Positions 1-7,276 of a stretch of 11,023 bases of DNA are shown here, one piece after another. The translations under genes were made by a program, and so were the position numbers. Where the stretch lies: NCBI GenBank assembly GCA_030040695.1, contig JASHTE010000007.1, positions 1-11,023 of the forward strand, written 5' to 3'. The notes beneath the pieces were generated by a model. That model was given only the letters and a program-made list of their open reading frames with translations. It ran no database searches and was not told the DNA's origin. The DNA comes from Vulcanimicrobiota bacterium. GTDB taxonomy: Bacteria; Vulcanimicrobiota; Vulcanimicrobiia; Vulcanimicrobiales; Vulcanimicrobiaceae. How positions within the stretch are numbered: position 1 is the stretch's first letter; each line of letters opens with the position of its first letter.

Positions 1-1
1 G

Positions 2-868
2 CTCTGCCGCGAAGGCGGCGCCGCACTACGCGAATACTGCGACGCCCAGGCGATCCCATGGCAAACGACGGGAAAACTCATCGTCGCGGTCGAGGAGCGC
101 GAGCTGCCCATACTCGACGAGCTCTACCAGCGCGGCACCCAAAACGGAATCGCCGGGCTCGAGATGCTCGAGCCCGCTGCGATCCACGAACGCGAGCCGC
201 ACTGCACCGCACTGAAGGCGATCTTCGTTCCTGAAACCGGCGTCATTGACTACGCGCAGGTAGCCGAGAGCTTTGCGCGCGAGATCGCGAGCCTCGGAGG
301 AGAGATCGTCACGTCGGCCGCCGTTGTCGGCGCGCAGCGAACGAGCGACGCAATCGTGTTGCAGACCGTCAGCGACGCCTATCAGGCGAAGGCCGTCGTC
401 GCGTGCGCCGGACTCGGTGCCGACGGCATCGCGCGCATTCTGGGCGGAAGTCTCTTCCCGAGAGTCGAGCCCGTCCGCGGCGAGTATCTTCTCCTCAAGT
501 CCGAGCGGCGCGACCTCGTCAACGGCTGCATCTATCCCGTTCCGGATCCCAGGCTGCCGTTTCTCGGCGCGCACGTCACGCCGCGGATCGATGGGAGCGT
601 CTCGCTCGGGCCGAGCGACGCGCAGCAGAGCGACATCCTCTCCTCCGTGCAGCGTTACATGCCGGAGCTGCGCGATCAGGATACGCTGCCCGGCCCATTC
701 GGCATCCGCGCCGAAGGCGTGGACGAACACGGTAACTTCACCGGCGATTTCGTTTTCGAAACCGGCGATCGCGTCGTCCAGGTGAGAAGCGCTCCGTCAC
801 CCGCCGCAACCTCGTGTATCGCGATCGCGCGCCATATCGCGGAGCTCTTAGGGAGCCTCTCGCCGTAG
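2..868 (+). CDS. lhgO: L-2-hydroxyglutarate oxidase/dehydrogenase, 3' part (5' end outside window)
   Basis: FAD-dependent oxidoreductase of the DAO/LhgO family, which oxidises L-2-hydroxyglutarate to 2-oxoglutarate (metabolite repair or lysine/glutarate catabolism). The open frame enters from the left edge with 288 codons and ends at TAG 866-868, so the N-terminal FAD-binding GxGxxG part lies outside the window. Visible family landmarks include TGKLIVA near the left edge, PETGVIDY, a VVACAGLGAD stretch, VEPVRGEYLLL, the highly characteristic IYPVPDPRLPFLGAHVTPRIDG, LGPS, GIRAEG and the C-terminal SAPSPAATS near the flavin. Compared with family members as I remember them, the segment between LGPS and VQRYMPEL is about 45 residues short, with the frame intact. 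The next gene starts 42 bp downstream on the same strand and could be co-transcribed. Family assignment is firm; activity of the shortened protein is not known. Confidence 0.9.
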   Translation, partial: LCREGGAALREYCDAQAIPWQTTGKLIVAVEERELPILDELYQRGTQNGIAGLEMLEPAAIHEREPHCTALKAIFVPETGVIDYAQVAESFAREIASLGGEIVTSAAVVGAQRTSDAIVLQTVSDAYQAKAVVACAGLGADGIARILGGSLFPRVEPVRGEYLLLKSERRDLVNGCIYPVPDPRLPFLGAHVTPRIDGSVSLGPSDAQQSDILSSVQRYMPELRDQDTLPGPFGIRAEGVDEHGNFTGDFVFETGDRVVQVRSAPSPAATSCIAIARHIAELLGSLSP

Positions 869-873
869 CGGCA

Positions 874-890
874 CCGAGGGGTTCCCTCGG
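874..890 (+). other. Perfect 7-bp stem-loop between lhgO and the membrane-GAF gene
   Basis: CCGAGGG, loop GTT, CCCTCGG: a perfect 7-bp inverted repeat starting 6 bp after the lhgO stop codon. No T-run follows (next bases cagcgaagga), so it is not a classic intrinsic terminator. It may be a weak or partial terminator or an mRNA 3'-end stabiliser. The purine-rich ribosome-binding region of the following gene starts directly after it. Confidence 0.35.
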
Positions 891-910
891 CAGCGAAGGA
901 AGAGAGCGGT

Positions 911-2380
911 ATGCGTTGGATCGCGGTCATCGCAAGCATCGTGACGATCGCATTGCTGATCCTGCGCGAGACGTTGCCGCGGATCTCGGAGTCTCCCGCC
1001 CACCACGCAGCCGTCGTCGTGTTCGTGCTCCTCTATCTCGCAATGGCGCTCGTGGTCGCATGGAAAGCGACGCCGTCGCGAGACGCATACCTCATCGTCG
1101 CATTCCTCATCGCCCTTGCGTTCGTCGGCGCCGTCAGTGAGTTAGGTTACGCCGAGATAGGCTACGCACTGCCCGGCGTCGTCTGGCAGAAGATAACCGG
1201 CGTCGCAAACGCCGCAGGCGTCGGCGTTATCCTCTTCGTCGCATTCTTCTTCCCCGCCACGTACCCGCCGCGCCGAACGCCGGCGAGCATGTGGATCCTG
1301 CGGATCGGCGTTCCCTTTGCCGCACTCACGATTCTCGCGTACGCCGTCGCGCTGCTCGCCGGCCCAACTGCTTTCGCGCTCCGGTCGACCGAAATTGCGA
1401 GCGACGTTGCCACGATCCCGCTTTCGCTCCTCATCATCGCCGCCGTCGTCGAGGGAACGCTCTCCGGCGGGCCGGAGTACCGCGTCCCGAGCATCGTCTC
1501 CGGCAGCACGCTCGTCCTCCTCGCAGCCATCAATCTCGCATCCGCCATCGTCCACCTCGCGGGCTGGAACGACGCGTGGCTCGTCGACATCAGCTGGCTG
1601 CGGTACGCAACGGGGATCGGAATGACGTATGCGCTGCTGCGCCACCGGTTAGTCGACGTACACATCGTCGTCTCGCGTGCAGCAATCTTTTCCGTCTTCT
1701 CGCTCTGCCTCATTACGCTCTTCGTTGCGGTGGAGTGGGTGGTTGTCGTGGTCGTGGAACGCGCCGTCGGGCCGCGCTTCACCGCGATAGACGAGACGAC
1801 GTTAACGGCGTTCGTCGCCCTCGGCATCGGCGTCTCCGCGCGAGGCATCCATCACGTCGTCGCGCGCCGTCTCAATCGTCTCTTCTTCGCGAGGCGATAT
1901 CGGGCGCTCGCCAATCTGCATCGCTATGCACTCGAAACCGACGCCGCAACCGACCCCGTAGCGCTCGTCAATCTCACGGTGAGCGTCTTACGGCGCAACC
2001 TCGACGCGGGGAGCATCGGCCTGTACGCTGGGCAGCCCGATACGGGGTACAGGCTTCTCCTCGGCGATTCGGAGCTTCCGGCTCGCCTCGACGCAAACGA
2101 AGAACTCGTTTTACGTTTGCGCCGGTGGGGCGAGCCTCTCACCGTCGAGAACGACGGTAGTGTGTTTGCCGGGGCATTCGTCTGCCCGATGGTCTTACGC
2201 GGCCAGCTGTACGGCTTCGTCGTATGCGGTCGAAAGCGTGACCGGACGAGCTACCTTCCCGACGAACGCGAGGCACTCGCTTCGCTCGTCCATCGCGTCG
2301 GCATCGCGTACGAATGGCTCACGCGCGAATCGACGGGTGGCCCCCTCGACTTCGCGCCTTCGGCGCTACGCTCGGGATGA
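911..2380 (+). CDS. Polytopic membrane protein with cytoplasmic GAF-like domain (kinase-less sensor-like protein)
   Basis: 489 residues. ATG 911 is preceded by a purine-rich site (GGAAGAGAG, 893-908 region), which supports this start. The N-terminal two thirds is hydrophobic: I count about nine or ten membrane segments near residues 3-18, 33-51, 59-78, 96-117, 128-150, 164-181, 196-217, 230-245, 257-283 and 297-312. The pattern around 229-256 (LRYATGIGMTYALLRHRLVDV) resembles membrane sensor regions of some histidine kinases. A basic juxtamembrane stretch (RRLNRLFFARRYR, 319-331) leads to an alpha/beta domain at about 340-475 of GAF type (CPMVLRGQLYGFVVCG, YLPDEREALASLVHRVGIAYEWL). No HisKA, HATPase, GGDEF, EAL or phosphatase motif follows. 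The last dozen or so residues (GPLDFAPSALRSG) are encoded by a repeat element and overlap trpA tail to tail by 15 bp. Specific function not recognised. Confidence 0.8.
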   Translation: MRWIAVIASIVTIALLILRETLPRISESPAHHAAVVVFVLLYLAMALVVAWKATPSRDAYLIVAFLIALAFVGAVSELGYAEIGYALPGVVWQKITGVANAAGVGVILFVAFFFPATYPPRRTPASMWILRIGVPFAALTILAYAVALLAGPTAFALRSTEIASDVATIPLSLLIIAAVVEGTLSGGPEYRVPSIVSGSTLVLLAAINLASAIVHLAGWNDAWLVDISWLRYATGIGMTYALLRHRLVDVHIVVSRAAIFSVFSLCLITLFVAVEWVVVVVVERAVGPRFTAIDETTLTAFVALGIGVSARGIHHVVARRLNRLFFARRYRALANLHRYALETDAATDPVALVNLTVSVLRRNLDAGSIGLYAGQPDTGYRLLLGDSELPARLDANEELVLRLRRWGEPLTVENDGSVFAGAFVCPMVLRGQLYGFVVCGRKRDRTSYLPDEREALASLVHRVGIAYEWLTRESTGGPLDFAPSALRSG

Positions 2381-2382
2381 CA
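2341..2382 (-). repeat. Dispersed GTCATCC(C/T)GAGCG-type intergenic repeat copy
   Basis: Read on the minus strand this begins TGTCATCCCGAGCGTAGCG and ends AAGTCGAGGGGG. The pattern strongly resembles short dispersed repeats starting GTCATCCTGAGCG that occur in intergenic DNA of many environmental bacteria and yield spurious peptides such as CHPERSAEGAKSRG. It contains a GC-rich hairpin, gcgcc-ttc-ggcgc, at 2354-2366. Both convergent genes stop inside it: trpA (TAG, 2368-2366) and the membrane-GAF gene (TGA, 2378-2380). It could double as a bidirectional terminator. Only one copy is in the window, so its repeat nature rests on resemblance to a known class. Confidence 0.55.
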
Positions 2383-3154
2383 GGCCCATGGCCCGCGTGG
2401 CGCGCTCGACGCGGCTTTTCGCTTCTTCCCCCAGCGTTCCGGCATATGCGTCGATCAGCGCGCTGCCGACGATCACTGCATCCACCAGCGGCGCGACGGC
2501 TTCGACGTGCGCGCGCGTACTGATGCCGAAACCAGCCGCGAGCGGGAGCTGCGTCGTCGCGCGTAGCTGCGCGATCTGCGTACGCAAAGGCTCGACATTC
2601 GGAGCTTTGTTCGCGCCCGTCACGCCCAGGCGCGAGACGAGGTAGACGAAGCCCGACGATCTCTCGGCGATGCGCGCTGCGCGCTCTGCCGGCGTGGAGG
2701 GCGCGACCAGCAGCGGCATCGCGAGGTCATGCTCTGCGAGCTGCTCGCGCAAAGGCTCGATCTCTTCCAGCGTGAGATCGGGAACGATGACGCCCGCGGC
2801 GCCTGCCTGCGCAGCGTCGCGCGCGAACGCTTCGATCCCGTATCGGAACACCGGATTGAAATACGTGAAGAGCACGATGGGAATGTTTGCGCTCACGCGC
2901 TTCGTTAAAACGAGAACGTCGCGCAGGGCAACACCGTTTGCGAGTGCGCGTTGTCCCGCCGCGGCGATCGTTGGCCCGTCTGCCAGTGGGTCACCGTACG
3001 GTACGCCGAGCTCGATCGCCGCAGCACTCTGCGCGGCAAGCGCCTCGATAAGCGTCTGCGTCGTCTCGAGGTCGGGATCACCCGCCATGAGATAGGGGAT
3101 GAACGCAGGCCTCCGCCTGAGGATACTCTCTTCCAGCGTAGCGTCGTGTTTCAT
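2366..3154 (-). CDS. trpA: Tryptophan synthase alpha subunit
   Basis: 262 residues, usual length for TrpA. It cleaves indole-3-glycerol phosphate to indole and glyceraldehyde-3-phosphate, and indole is channelled to TrpB. The TIM barrel shows AFIPYLMAGDP (17-27) and IELGVPYGDPLADGP (47-61) with the catalytic Glu48 and Asp59. It also shows FTYFNPVFRYG, GVIVPDLTLEE, the flexible-loop region YLVSRLGVTGAN and the phosphate-binding AGFGIST and VDAVIVGSALI. VSRLGVTG is a slight departure from the usual VSRAGVTG. ATG 3154-3152 is the natural start, but no Shine-Dalgarno is evident and the start codon lies inside one arm of a long inverted repeat (3145-3300). The gap of about 150 bp after trpB is unusual for a pair that is normally coupled. 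The last residues (LSSRA) and stop codon are supplied by the repeat at 2341-2382. Confidence 0.97.
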   Translation of the reverse strand: MKHDATLEESILRRRPAFIPYLMAGDPDLETTQTLIEALAAQSAAAIELGVPYGDPLADGPTIAAAGQRALANGVALRDVLVLTKRVSANIPIVLFTYFNPVFRYGIEAFARDAAQAGAAGVIVPDLTLEEIEPLREQLAEHDLAMPLLVAPSTPAERAARIAERSSGFVYLVSRLGVTGANKAPNVEPLRTQIAQLRATTQLPLAAGFGISTRAHVEAVAPLVDAVIVGSALIDAYAGTLGEEAKSRVERATRAMGLSSRA

Positions 3155-3300
3155 ACGTTGAGTACGTCACGCTTCAGAACCGCTCGTCGCTCGTCGTCCT
3201 TGACTCGCTCCTGCTGCTCGGCCTCCTCGCTCCCGCCGTCCCTGGCTCCACTCGTCGGTCCGAGCTTCCTCAGCATGACGTACCCAACGTATGAACCACG
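3145..3300. repeat. Long imperfect inverted repeat filling the trpB-trpA gap (29-bp arms)
   Basis: The left arm 3145-3173 and right arm 3272-3300 are inverted copies matching at 26 of 29 positions, with an 18-bp core (catacgttgagtacgtca against the complement of 3276-3293) that differs at one base. In minus-strand RNA two of the three differences become G-U pairs, leaving one G-A mismatch. The arms enclose about 98 bp that is purine-rich on the minus strand. The inner ends both read GTACGTCA(C/T)GCT, and the right arm continues inward as GTCATGCTGAGGAAGC, reminiscent of dispersed repeats like that at 2341-2382. The trpA start codon (3154-3152) lies inside the left arm. It may be a MITE/REPIN-like insertion, a regulatory hairpin, or both. 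Confidence 0.75.
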
Positions 3301-3303
3301 GTG

Positions 3304-4476
3304 TTAGGCTTGCAGTGACAAGGCGTGGGCGATATCTTTATCGCCTCGGCCGCTGAGGTTGACGAGAATGAGGTCGTTGTCGCTTCGATCGCGCGAGAGG
3401 CGACGAGCAAAGGCGAGCGCGTGCGCGCTTTCGAGCGCAGGGATGATGCCCTCGGCCCGCGCGAAACCGTAGAACGCCTCCAGGGCTTCGTCGTCGCGCA
3501 CGTTGACGTACTCGACGCGACCGCGTTCCTTCAAGTATGCGTGCTCGGGCCCGACGCCGGGATAATCGAGCCCCGCGCTGATCGAGTGCGTCTCGATGAC
3601 TTGGCCCTCCGGCGTTTGCAGGACGTAGGAGCGCGAGCCGTGCAGCACGCCGATGCTCCCGGCTCCGAGCGACGCCGCCGTGTGCCCGCTCTTGAGGCCG
3701 GCACCGGCGGCCTCCACCCCCCATAGCCGCACCCCTTCATCCTCCAAGAACGCCGTGAAGATGCCTATCGCGTTGCTGCCGCCGCCGACGCATGCGATAA
3801 CGTCGCTCGGCAGCCGCCCATGCTGCGCGAGGCACTGCGCCCGTGCTTCGTCGCCGATCACACGCTGAAACTCGCGCACCATGTATGGGTAGGGATGCGC
3901 GCCGACGACGCTGCCGATGACATAGAACGTCTCTTCTACCTCCGCCGCCCAGACGCGAAACGCTTCGTTCGTCGCGTCCTTCAGCGTTTGCGTACCCGAT
4001 GTCACGGAATGCACGGTCGCGCCGAGCAGCTTCATCAAAGCAACGTTCGGCGCTTGACGTTCGACGTCGCGCGCGCCCATGTAGACGTCGACCGGAAAGC
4101 CGAAGCGCGCCCCGACCGTGGCGGTAGCGACGCCGTGCTGCCCGGCACCAGTCTCGGCGATGAGCCGCTTCTTCCCCATGCGCCGGGCTAAGAGCGCCTG
4201 ACCGAGCGTATTATTGATCTTGTGCGATCCGGTGTGGTTCAGGTCTTCGCGTTTCACGAGCATGGGAACCGCTCCAACCTCGAAGCGCCGCGCGCGATAG
4301 AGCGGCGACGGGCGCCCGGCATAGCTCGCGAGCAGCGCGCGATACCCCTCCCAAAAGCCCGGATCGTCGAATGCCCGCGTCATCGCGCGCTCGAGCTCGT
4401 CGAGCGCGTACGCGAGCACCTCCGGCACGAAGCGCCCGCCGAAATCGCCGAAGTATCCGCGCGCGTCAGGCTTCAT
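3304..4476 (-). CDS. trpB: Tryptophan synthase beta subunit
   Basis: 390 residues, close to the usual ~395. PLP-dependent enzyme condensing indole with L-serine to tryptophan in the alpha2-beta2 complex. Visible motifs are [14 protein letters not shown] at 8-21, the PLP-lysine motif HTGSHKINN with Lys86, AETGAGQHG with Glu108, [10 protein letters not shown] at 188-197, the phosphate-binding GGGSNA at 231-236 and LSGRGDKD near the C-terminus. The start is ATG 4476, where [10 protein letters not shown] matches family N-termini. The open frame runs 41 codons further upstream, but that extension (Cys/Arg/Ala-rich) is the antisense-like reading of trpF. The gene overlaps the end of trpF by 11 bp and has no good ribosome-binding site, so translational coupling to trpF is likely. 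Stop TAA (3306-3304) sits 4 bp before the inverted repeat. Confidence 0.97.
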   Translation of the reverse strand: MKPDARGYFGDFGGRFVPEVLAYALDELERAMTRAFDDPGFWEGYRALLASYAGRPSPLYRARRFEVGAVPMLVKREDLNHTGSHKINNTLGQALLARRMGKKRLIAETGAGQHGVATATVGARFGFPVDVYMGARDVERQAPNVALMKLLGATVHSVTSGTQTLKDATNEAFRVWAAEVEETFYVIGSVVGAHPYPYMVREFQRVIGDEARAQCLAQHGRLPSDVIACVGGGSNAIGIFTAFLEDEGVRLWGVEAAGAGLKSGHTAASLGAGSIGVLHGSRSYVLQTPEGQVIETHSISAGLDYPGVGPEHAYLKERGRVEYVNVRDDEALEAFYGFARAEGIIPALESAHALAFARRLSRDRSDNDLILVNLSGRGDKDIAHALSLQA

Positions 4477-5095
4477 CGGCGGTGCGCACGGCGCGAATGA
4501 ACGCTGCCATCTTCGCAGGATCCTTGCGCCCGTTACGATCCTCGACGCCGCTGCGGGCGTCGACGCCGAACGGGCGCACGCTCTGCACGCACACCGCAAC
4601 GTTCTCAGGTGTCAAGCCGCCGGCAACGATCGCGGGGCGCGTGCGCGCGATCGGCGCAACGTGCTCCCATGCGAACGGTGCCGCCGGCCCCGTGCGGTTC
4701 TCACGTGCCGTGTCGAACATGACCAATGCGTCGGGGTACTCCTCGCAGCGATGCGCGAGCCGTTCGACGGAGTCGCCCGGCAAAACGGGAATCGCCTTGA
4801 TCACCAGGCCGCCGATCTCGGAGACGAAGGTACCCGATTCATTTCCGTGCAGCTGAACGACGAGATTCGGCAAGACGTCGCGCGCCGCTTCGATCTCGGC
4901 ACGTTTGGGGTTCTCGAAGACGCCGACGGGCGTAACGAGCGGCGGGATCTTGCCTGCGATCTCCTCAAAATCCGGCCAGGTAATGCGGCGCGGCGAAGCC
5001 GCGAAGATCACGCCGATCGCGTCCGCCCCGGCGTCGATCGCCGCCTCTGCGTCGATCCAGTTCGTGCATCCGCAGAACTTCACGCGCGTGCGCAT
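4466..5095 (-). CDS. trpF: Phosphoribosylanthranilate isomerase
   Basis: 209 residues, typical length. Catalyses the Amadori rearrangement of N-(5'-phosphoribosyl)anthranilate to CdRP, the third step from chorismate. Motifs: VKFCG (5-9) with the catalytic Cys8, [23 protein letters not shown] (81-86), the catalytic Asp128 in [14 protein letters not shown] (158-166) and GVDARSGVE (177-185, usually VDVSSGVE). The common GGTG-FDW segment is altered to [10 protein letters not shown]. The start ATG 5095-5093 follows the trpC stop directly (TGAATG), with a GGAG about nine bases upstream. Its 3' end overlaps trpB by 11 bp. Confidence 0.96.
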   Translation of the reverse strand: MRTRVKFCGCTNWIDAEAAIDAGADAIGVIFAASPRRITWPDFEEIAGKIPPLVTPVGVFENPKRAEIEAARDVLPNLVVQLHGNESGTFVSEIGGLVIKAIPVLPGDSVERLAHRCEEYPDALVMFDTARENRTGPAAPFAWEHVAPIARTRPAIVAGGLTPENVAVCVQSVRPFGVDARSGVEDRNGRKDPAKMAAFIRAVRTADEA

Positions 5096-5896
5096 TCATG
5101 CGTGCTCCGTCGCGAGAGAGCCCTTGAGCGAACGAATCGTCTCTGCGGGGTCCGCGGCACGCATGAGCGATTCGCCGATGAGGAAGCCGCGCGCACCGGC
5201 CCGCCGTAGCGTCCGCAGGTCTTCGGCATCCTGTAGACCGCTCTCGCTGATGGCGAAGAGCCGCGCCGGCACGAGCGGCAAGAGCAGCTCGCTCGTTGCC
5301 AGGTCGGTCTTGAGCGTACGAAGATCGCGATTGTTGACACCGACGAGCCGCGCCCCCGCCGCTATCGCTCGCGTCAGCTCCATCTCCTCGTGCACTTCGA
5401 CGAGCGCATCGAGAGCATACGCGGCCGCCTCGTCGAGGCATACGCGCAGCGTCTCGTCGTCGAGCGCACCGACGATCAGGAGAACGCAGTCGGCACCGTA
5501 CGCAGCCGATTGCGCGATCGCATAGCGGCTGCCGAGAAAATCTTTGCGCAGCAGCGGCACGTTCGTCACGTTGCGCACGACGTCGAGGAAGGCGAGGTCG
5601 CCGAGAAAGTGATCGGGTTCGGTGAGGATGCTGATCGCATCCGCCGCGCCGTCGTACACGCGCGCGATCTGCGCCGCATCAAAGTTTCGCGCGATGAGCC
5701 CGGCAGAGGGCGAAGCGCGCTTGAGCTCCGCCACGATCGCCGTTCCGTCGGCAGCTTCCAGAGCGGCGAGGAACCCCCGGCGCTCCGCTCGGCGTGCCAA
5801 CGCCCGCTCTCGCACGGCCGCGTACGGCTCGGCCTGCTCCGCCGCCGCGAAGCGCTGCGCCGAGGCCTCAAAGATGCGTGCGAGAACGTTAGCCAC
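5096..5896 (-). CDS. trpC: Indole-3-glycerol phosphate synthase
   Basis: 266 residues, full length for a monofunctional TrpC. Converts CdRP to indole-3-glycerol phosphate with loss of CO2 and water. TIM-barrel motifs: AELKRASPSAG (56-66) with catalytic Glu57 and Lys59, AISILTEPDHFLGD (88-100), LLRKDF (115-120) with catalytic Lys118, DALVEVHEE (163-171) with Glu167, GVNNRDL (186-192) and ISESGL (216-221) with Glu218 and Ser219. The start is GTG 5896-5894, because it begins inside the last codons of trpD (8-bp overlap) with a purine-rich AAAGGCGG upstream; this implies translational coupling. trpF follows with no gap. It is not fused to trpF as it is in E. coli. Confidence 0.97.
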   Translation of the reverse strand: MANVLARIFEASAQRFAAAEQAEPYAAVRERALARRAERRGFLAALEAADGTAIVAELKRASPSAGLIARNFDAAQIARVYDGAADAISILTEPDHFLGDLAFLDVVRNVTNVPLLRKDFLGSRYAIAQSAAYGADCVLLIVGALDDETLRVCLDEAAAYALDALVEVHEEMELTRAIAAGARLVGVNNRDLRTLKTDLATSELLLPLVPARLFAISESGLQDAEDLRTLRRAGARGFLIGESLMRAADPAETIRSLKGSLATEHA

Positions 5897-6809
5897 GCGC
5901 TACCGCCTTTGCGCGCTCGAAGAGCCGCAGCCCTGCGCCGCTCGCAAGAACACCCCGTGCAAGGTCGAAGGCGCTGCGCAGCGCGCCCTCACGCGCCGAT
6001 GCGATCGCGACGGCTGCATTCAGGGCGACCACATCCGAGCGCGGCGACTCTTCACCGGCGAGAATCGAGAGAAAGGCATCGAGACAAGCTTCTCGCGTCG
6101 GAGCGAAGAGCTCCGCTTGCGTTGCGCGCACACCGAAATCCGCCGGATCGATGTGACCCGCCACCGCTTCTCCACCGGAGAACTCGACGACCTCGCTGAC
6201 GCCCTCACCTGCGATCTCATCCATTCCGCCGGCACCGCAGACGACCGCGCCGCGCATCTCGAGGACACCGAACACACCGCAGATCGCCGCGAAGGCTTCG
6301 GGTGTCGCGACACCGATCAGATAATGCGTCGGGCGCGCGGGATTGGTCAACGGACCGAGCAGATTGAACAGCGTGCGCACACCGAGTTCCCGTCGAAGCT
6401 CGGCGACCGCACGCATCGAGGGATGGAATCGCGGTGCAAAGAGAAAGGTGAAGCCGCACTCGTGCAGCATCCGGCCGCAAACCTCCGGGGTGAGATCGAG
6501 CGGCAGGCCTGCCGCCTCCAGAACGTCGGCGCTTCCGCAAACGCCGGAAGCGGCGCGGTTACCATGCTTGGCGACCGGGATGCCGGCCGCAGCGACGACG
6601 ATGGCGGCCATGGTCGAGACGTTGATCGTCGACTTTCCGTCGCCACCCGTGCCGACGACGTCGACCAGGACCGGAAAGTCGTGCTCGAGCGCAAGGCAGC
6701 GCGCGCGCATTGCCTTTGCCGCGCCCGCGATCTCGTCGCGGTGCTCCCCGCGTGTCGCCAGTGCCGCGAGGATCCCCGCAGCAACGGCGGGCGCGACCTC
6801 GCCGTCCAC
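5889..6809 (-). CDS. trpD: Anthranilate phosphoribosyltransferase (true start probably upstream and non-standard)
   Basis: Transfers the phosphoribosyl group of PRPP to anthranilate. In the 306-residue frame starting at GTG 6809 the PRPP motif GTGGDGKSTINVST is at 53-66, KHGNRAASG at 81-89, FNLLGPLTNP at 148-157 and YLIGVA at 163-168. The catalytic glycine-rich loop, Mg/PRPP and anthranilate sites are therefore complete. The GTG start is the first standard codon but has no ribosome-binding site. The same frame continues upstream without a stop, encoding LLRRIIAGERLSEEEAAELV, which matches the usual first helices of TrpD. The natural start is therefore probably between rplQ's stop (6893) and 6809, at a non-ATG/GTG/TTG codon (CTG at 6878-6876 or 6875-6873 are candidates), or there is a sequence error. 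TrpC overlaps its 3' end by 8 bp. Function is sure; the start is not. Confidence 0.93.
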   Translation of the reverse strand: MDGEVAPAVAAGILAALATRGEHRDEIAGAAKAMRARCLALEHDFPVLVDVVGTGGDGKSTINVSTMAAIVVAAAGIPVAKHGNRAASGVCGSADVLEAAGLPLDLTPEVCGRMLHECGFTFLFAPRFHPSMRAVAELRRELGVRTLFNLLGPLTNPARPTHYLIGVATPEAFAAICGVFGVLEMRGAVVCGAGGMDEIAGEGVSEVVEFSGGEAVAGHIDPADFGVRATQAELFAPTREACLDAFLSILAGEESPRSDVVALNAAVAIASAREGALRSAFDLARGVLASGAGLRLFERAKAVARG

Positions 6810-6892
6810 GATGGCGCCGACGAGCTCGGCTGCCTCCTCTTCGCTGAGCCTCTCACCGGCGATGATCCGGCGCAGCAGCGCGGCGTAAGTGC

Positions 6893-7246
6893 TTACCTCA
6901 CCAGCTCCAGCAGCGACAGCTCCGCGGCGTCGCCGTTGCGTAGACGCGTCTTCGTGATGCGCGTGTAACCGCCGGTTCGCCCCTTCAGCGCCGGCGCGAT
7001 CTGCTCGACGAGCTTCTTCACCACCGCGGGCTCGGTGAGCACCTCCGCAACCTTGCGGCGTGAGGCGAGATCGCCTTTCATCGCCGTCGTGATCAACCGC
7101 TCCGCAAGCCGGCTCACTTCTTTCGCTTTCGCCGAGGTGGTTTCTATCTTGTCGTGCTTGAAGAGCGACGTCGCAAGGTTCCGCAACAACGAACGGCGAT
7201 GGTCGTCGCTGCGCGAGAGCCTCTTGTACGCTATCTGATGCGGCAT
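6893..7246 (-). CDS. rplQ: 50S ribosomal protein L17
   Basis: 117 residues. L17 is a structural protein of the large subunit near the exit-tunnel side. The N-terminus MPHQIAYKRLSRSDDHRRSLLRNLATSLF is the family signature, followed by IETTSAKAKEVSRLAERLIT and the C-terminal GRTGGYTRITKTRLRNGDAAELSLLELV. ATG 7246-7244 is chosen over an in-frame GTG at 7258 because GGAG lies six bases upstream of this ATG and because homologues begin here. It starts 30 bp after rpoA ends, as in the standard alpha operon. Its stop is immediately followed by coding sequence that looks like the TrpD N-terminus, with no room for a terminator between them. Confidence 0.97.
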   Translation of the reverse strand: MPHQIAYKRLSRSDDHRRSLLRNLATSLFKHDKIETTSAKAKEVSRLAERLITTAMKGDLASRRKVAEVLTEPAVVKKLVEQIAPALKGRTGGYTRITKTRLRNGDAAELSLLELVR

Positions 7247-7276
7247 CGATATCTCCACGCCATGAACGACATCAGC

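Noticed and set aside
1142-1848. Minus-strand open frames of 167 and 228 codons opposite the membrane-GAF gene
   Set aside because: Arg/Glu/Asp- and Ser/Thr-rich shadow translations without motifs. The plus-strand gene has a ribosome-binding site and coherent membrane segments.
4477-4599. 41-codon N-terminal extension of the trpB frame
   Set aside because: It lies inside trpF, has low-complexity Cys/Arg/Ala composition and no homology to TrpB N-termini. ATG 4476 gives the standard start.
6810-6900. Trp attenuator or T-box before trpD
   Set aside because: There is no intergenic space, no Trp-rich leader peptide and no T-box sequence. The region is coding on both sides of the rplQ stop.
5622-6968. 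448-codon plus-strand open frame opposite trpC/trpD
   Set aside because: It is a shadow of high-GC codon bias on the opposite strand: no domain motifs, and it covers two certain genes. The same applies to the plus-strand frames opposite trpB, rpsD and rpoA.
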